DNA of 64,000 bases from DATFVA01 sp963811905 (lineage in GTDB: Bacteria; Bacteroidota; Ignavibacteria; Ignavibacteriales; Ignavibacteriaceae). Positions 63,938 to 64,000 of this stretch are shown piece after piece. A program made the translations under genes and the position numbers. The DNA is taken from the NCBI GenBank assembly GCA_963811905.1, contig CAWETK010000006.1, positions 1 through 64,000 of the forward strand. The letters run 5' to 3'. The first letter of the stretch is position 1, and each line of letters opens with the position of its first letter. Below the pieces are notes generated by a model. It was given only the letters and a program-made list of their open reading frames with translations, ran no database searches and was not told the DNA's origin.

Positions 63938-64000
63938 ATGAGACACGGCGAAAACAAGCCAAAAACGCACTTTTGGGTTGTTGAAAATATTTACATATGA
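63938..64000 (+). CDS. short ORF behind a strong ribosome site
   Basis: 20 codons (MRHGENKPKTHFWVVENIYI) ending in TGA on the last base of the window. The GGAGG site and the operator-like palindrome upstream suggest real translation. It may be a leader peptide of a gene beyond the window. No family recognised. Confidence 0.35.
   Translation: MRHGENKPKTHFWVVENIYI

Noticed and set aside
1..64000. tRNA or rRNA genes
   Set aside because: No cloverleaf-like segments ending in CCA or rRNA signature sequences were noticed on reading; a covariance search would settle it.

Overview
The window looks like chromosomal DNA from a member of the Bacteroidota/Ignavibacteriota side of the FCB group; an Ignavibacteria-like genome is my best guess. 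The support is a TonB receptor with an N-terminal carboxypeptidase-regulatory-like domain, short Cys-rich secreted proteins of the HYC_CC_PP kind, a large BNR/sortilin-like secreted protein, a mitochondrial-type citrate synthase, GAF/PAS histidine kinases and a moderately AT-rich base composition. No rRNA, tRNA, CRISPR array or transposase gene was seen.

Layout. (1) 1-3.6 kb: a putative outer-membrane protein and a lipoprotein, then a metallophosphoesterase gene broken by several frameshifts. (2) 3.8-5.8 kb: a cassette of small unknown genes with a decayed duplicate, ending in two tandem 181-bp repeat units that each carry a terminator-like hairpin. (3) 6.0-8.1 kb: an ABC exporter (ATPase plus ABC-2 permease). 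(4) 8.1-12.5 kb: a repeat-rich stretch around an FTR1 iron permease and two envelope proteins. It holds purine-rich tracts, arrays of an 8-bp unit (TGATTGRG) and a block of nested hairpins. (5) 12.5-25.1 kb: a copper/silver resistance locus: HYC_CC_PP-like protein, CusC-, CusB- and CusA-like efflux proteins, a metal-binding protein, a CcmF-like haem lyase, a YHS-domain protein, a CopB-type P-type ATPase and a SHOCT protein. (6) 25.7-34.8 kb: low-affinity iron permease, a frameshifted old-yellow-enzyme gene, a TonB siderophore-type receptor with a sensor kinase, a Met-rich periplasmic protein, a DUF4396-like membrane protein, a c-type cytochrome, a Rieske protein and a DUF486 protein. (7) 35-46 kb: a 1593-residue AMP-binding/GNAT fusion, citrate synthase and two paralogous GAF/PAS histidine kinases. 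(8) 46.1-49.7 kb: feoA-feoB, then a Fur-family regulator and an MBL-fold hydrolase. (9) 49.8-64 kb: TolB-like protein, M28 peptidase, a Ser/Thr kinase split by a frameshift from its TPR partner, a BNR protein, YjbQ, a beta-barrel protein, ferredoxin, low-molecular-weight phosphatase, fructosamine-kinase-like protein, and at the very end a heat-shock-like promoter and leader.

The main theme is metal handling. Copper is bound and exported by a Cus-type pump and a CopB ATPase, while iron enters by TonB receptor, FTR1, low-affinity permease and FeoAB, next to a Fur-family regulator. Cytochrome, Rieske and haem-lyase genes sit among them, which suggests the locus also protects or supplies metal-dependent envelope redox proteins (inference).

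Three protein-coding regions (phosphoesterase, old yellow enzyme, kinase-TPR) carry apparent single-base frameshifts. Either these genes are decaying or the assembly has indel errors; the sequence alone cannot decide.
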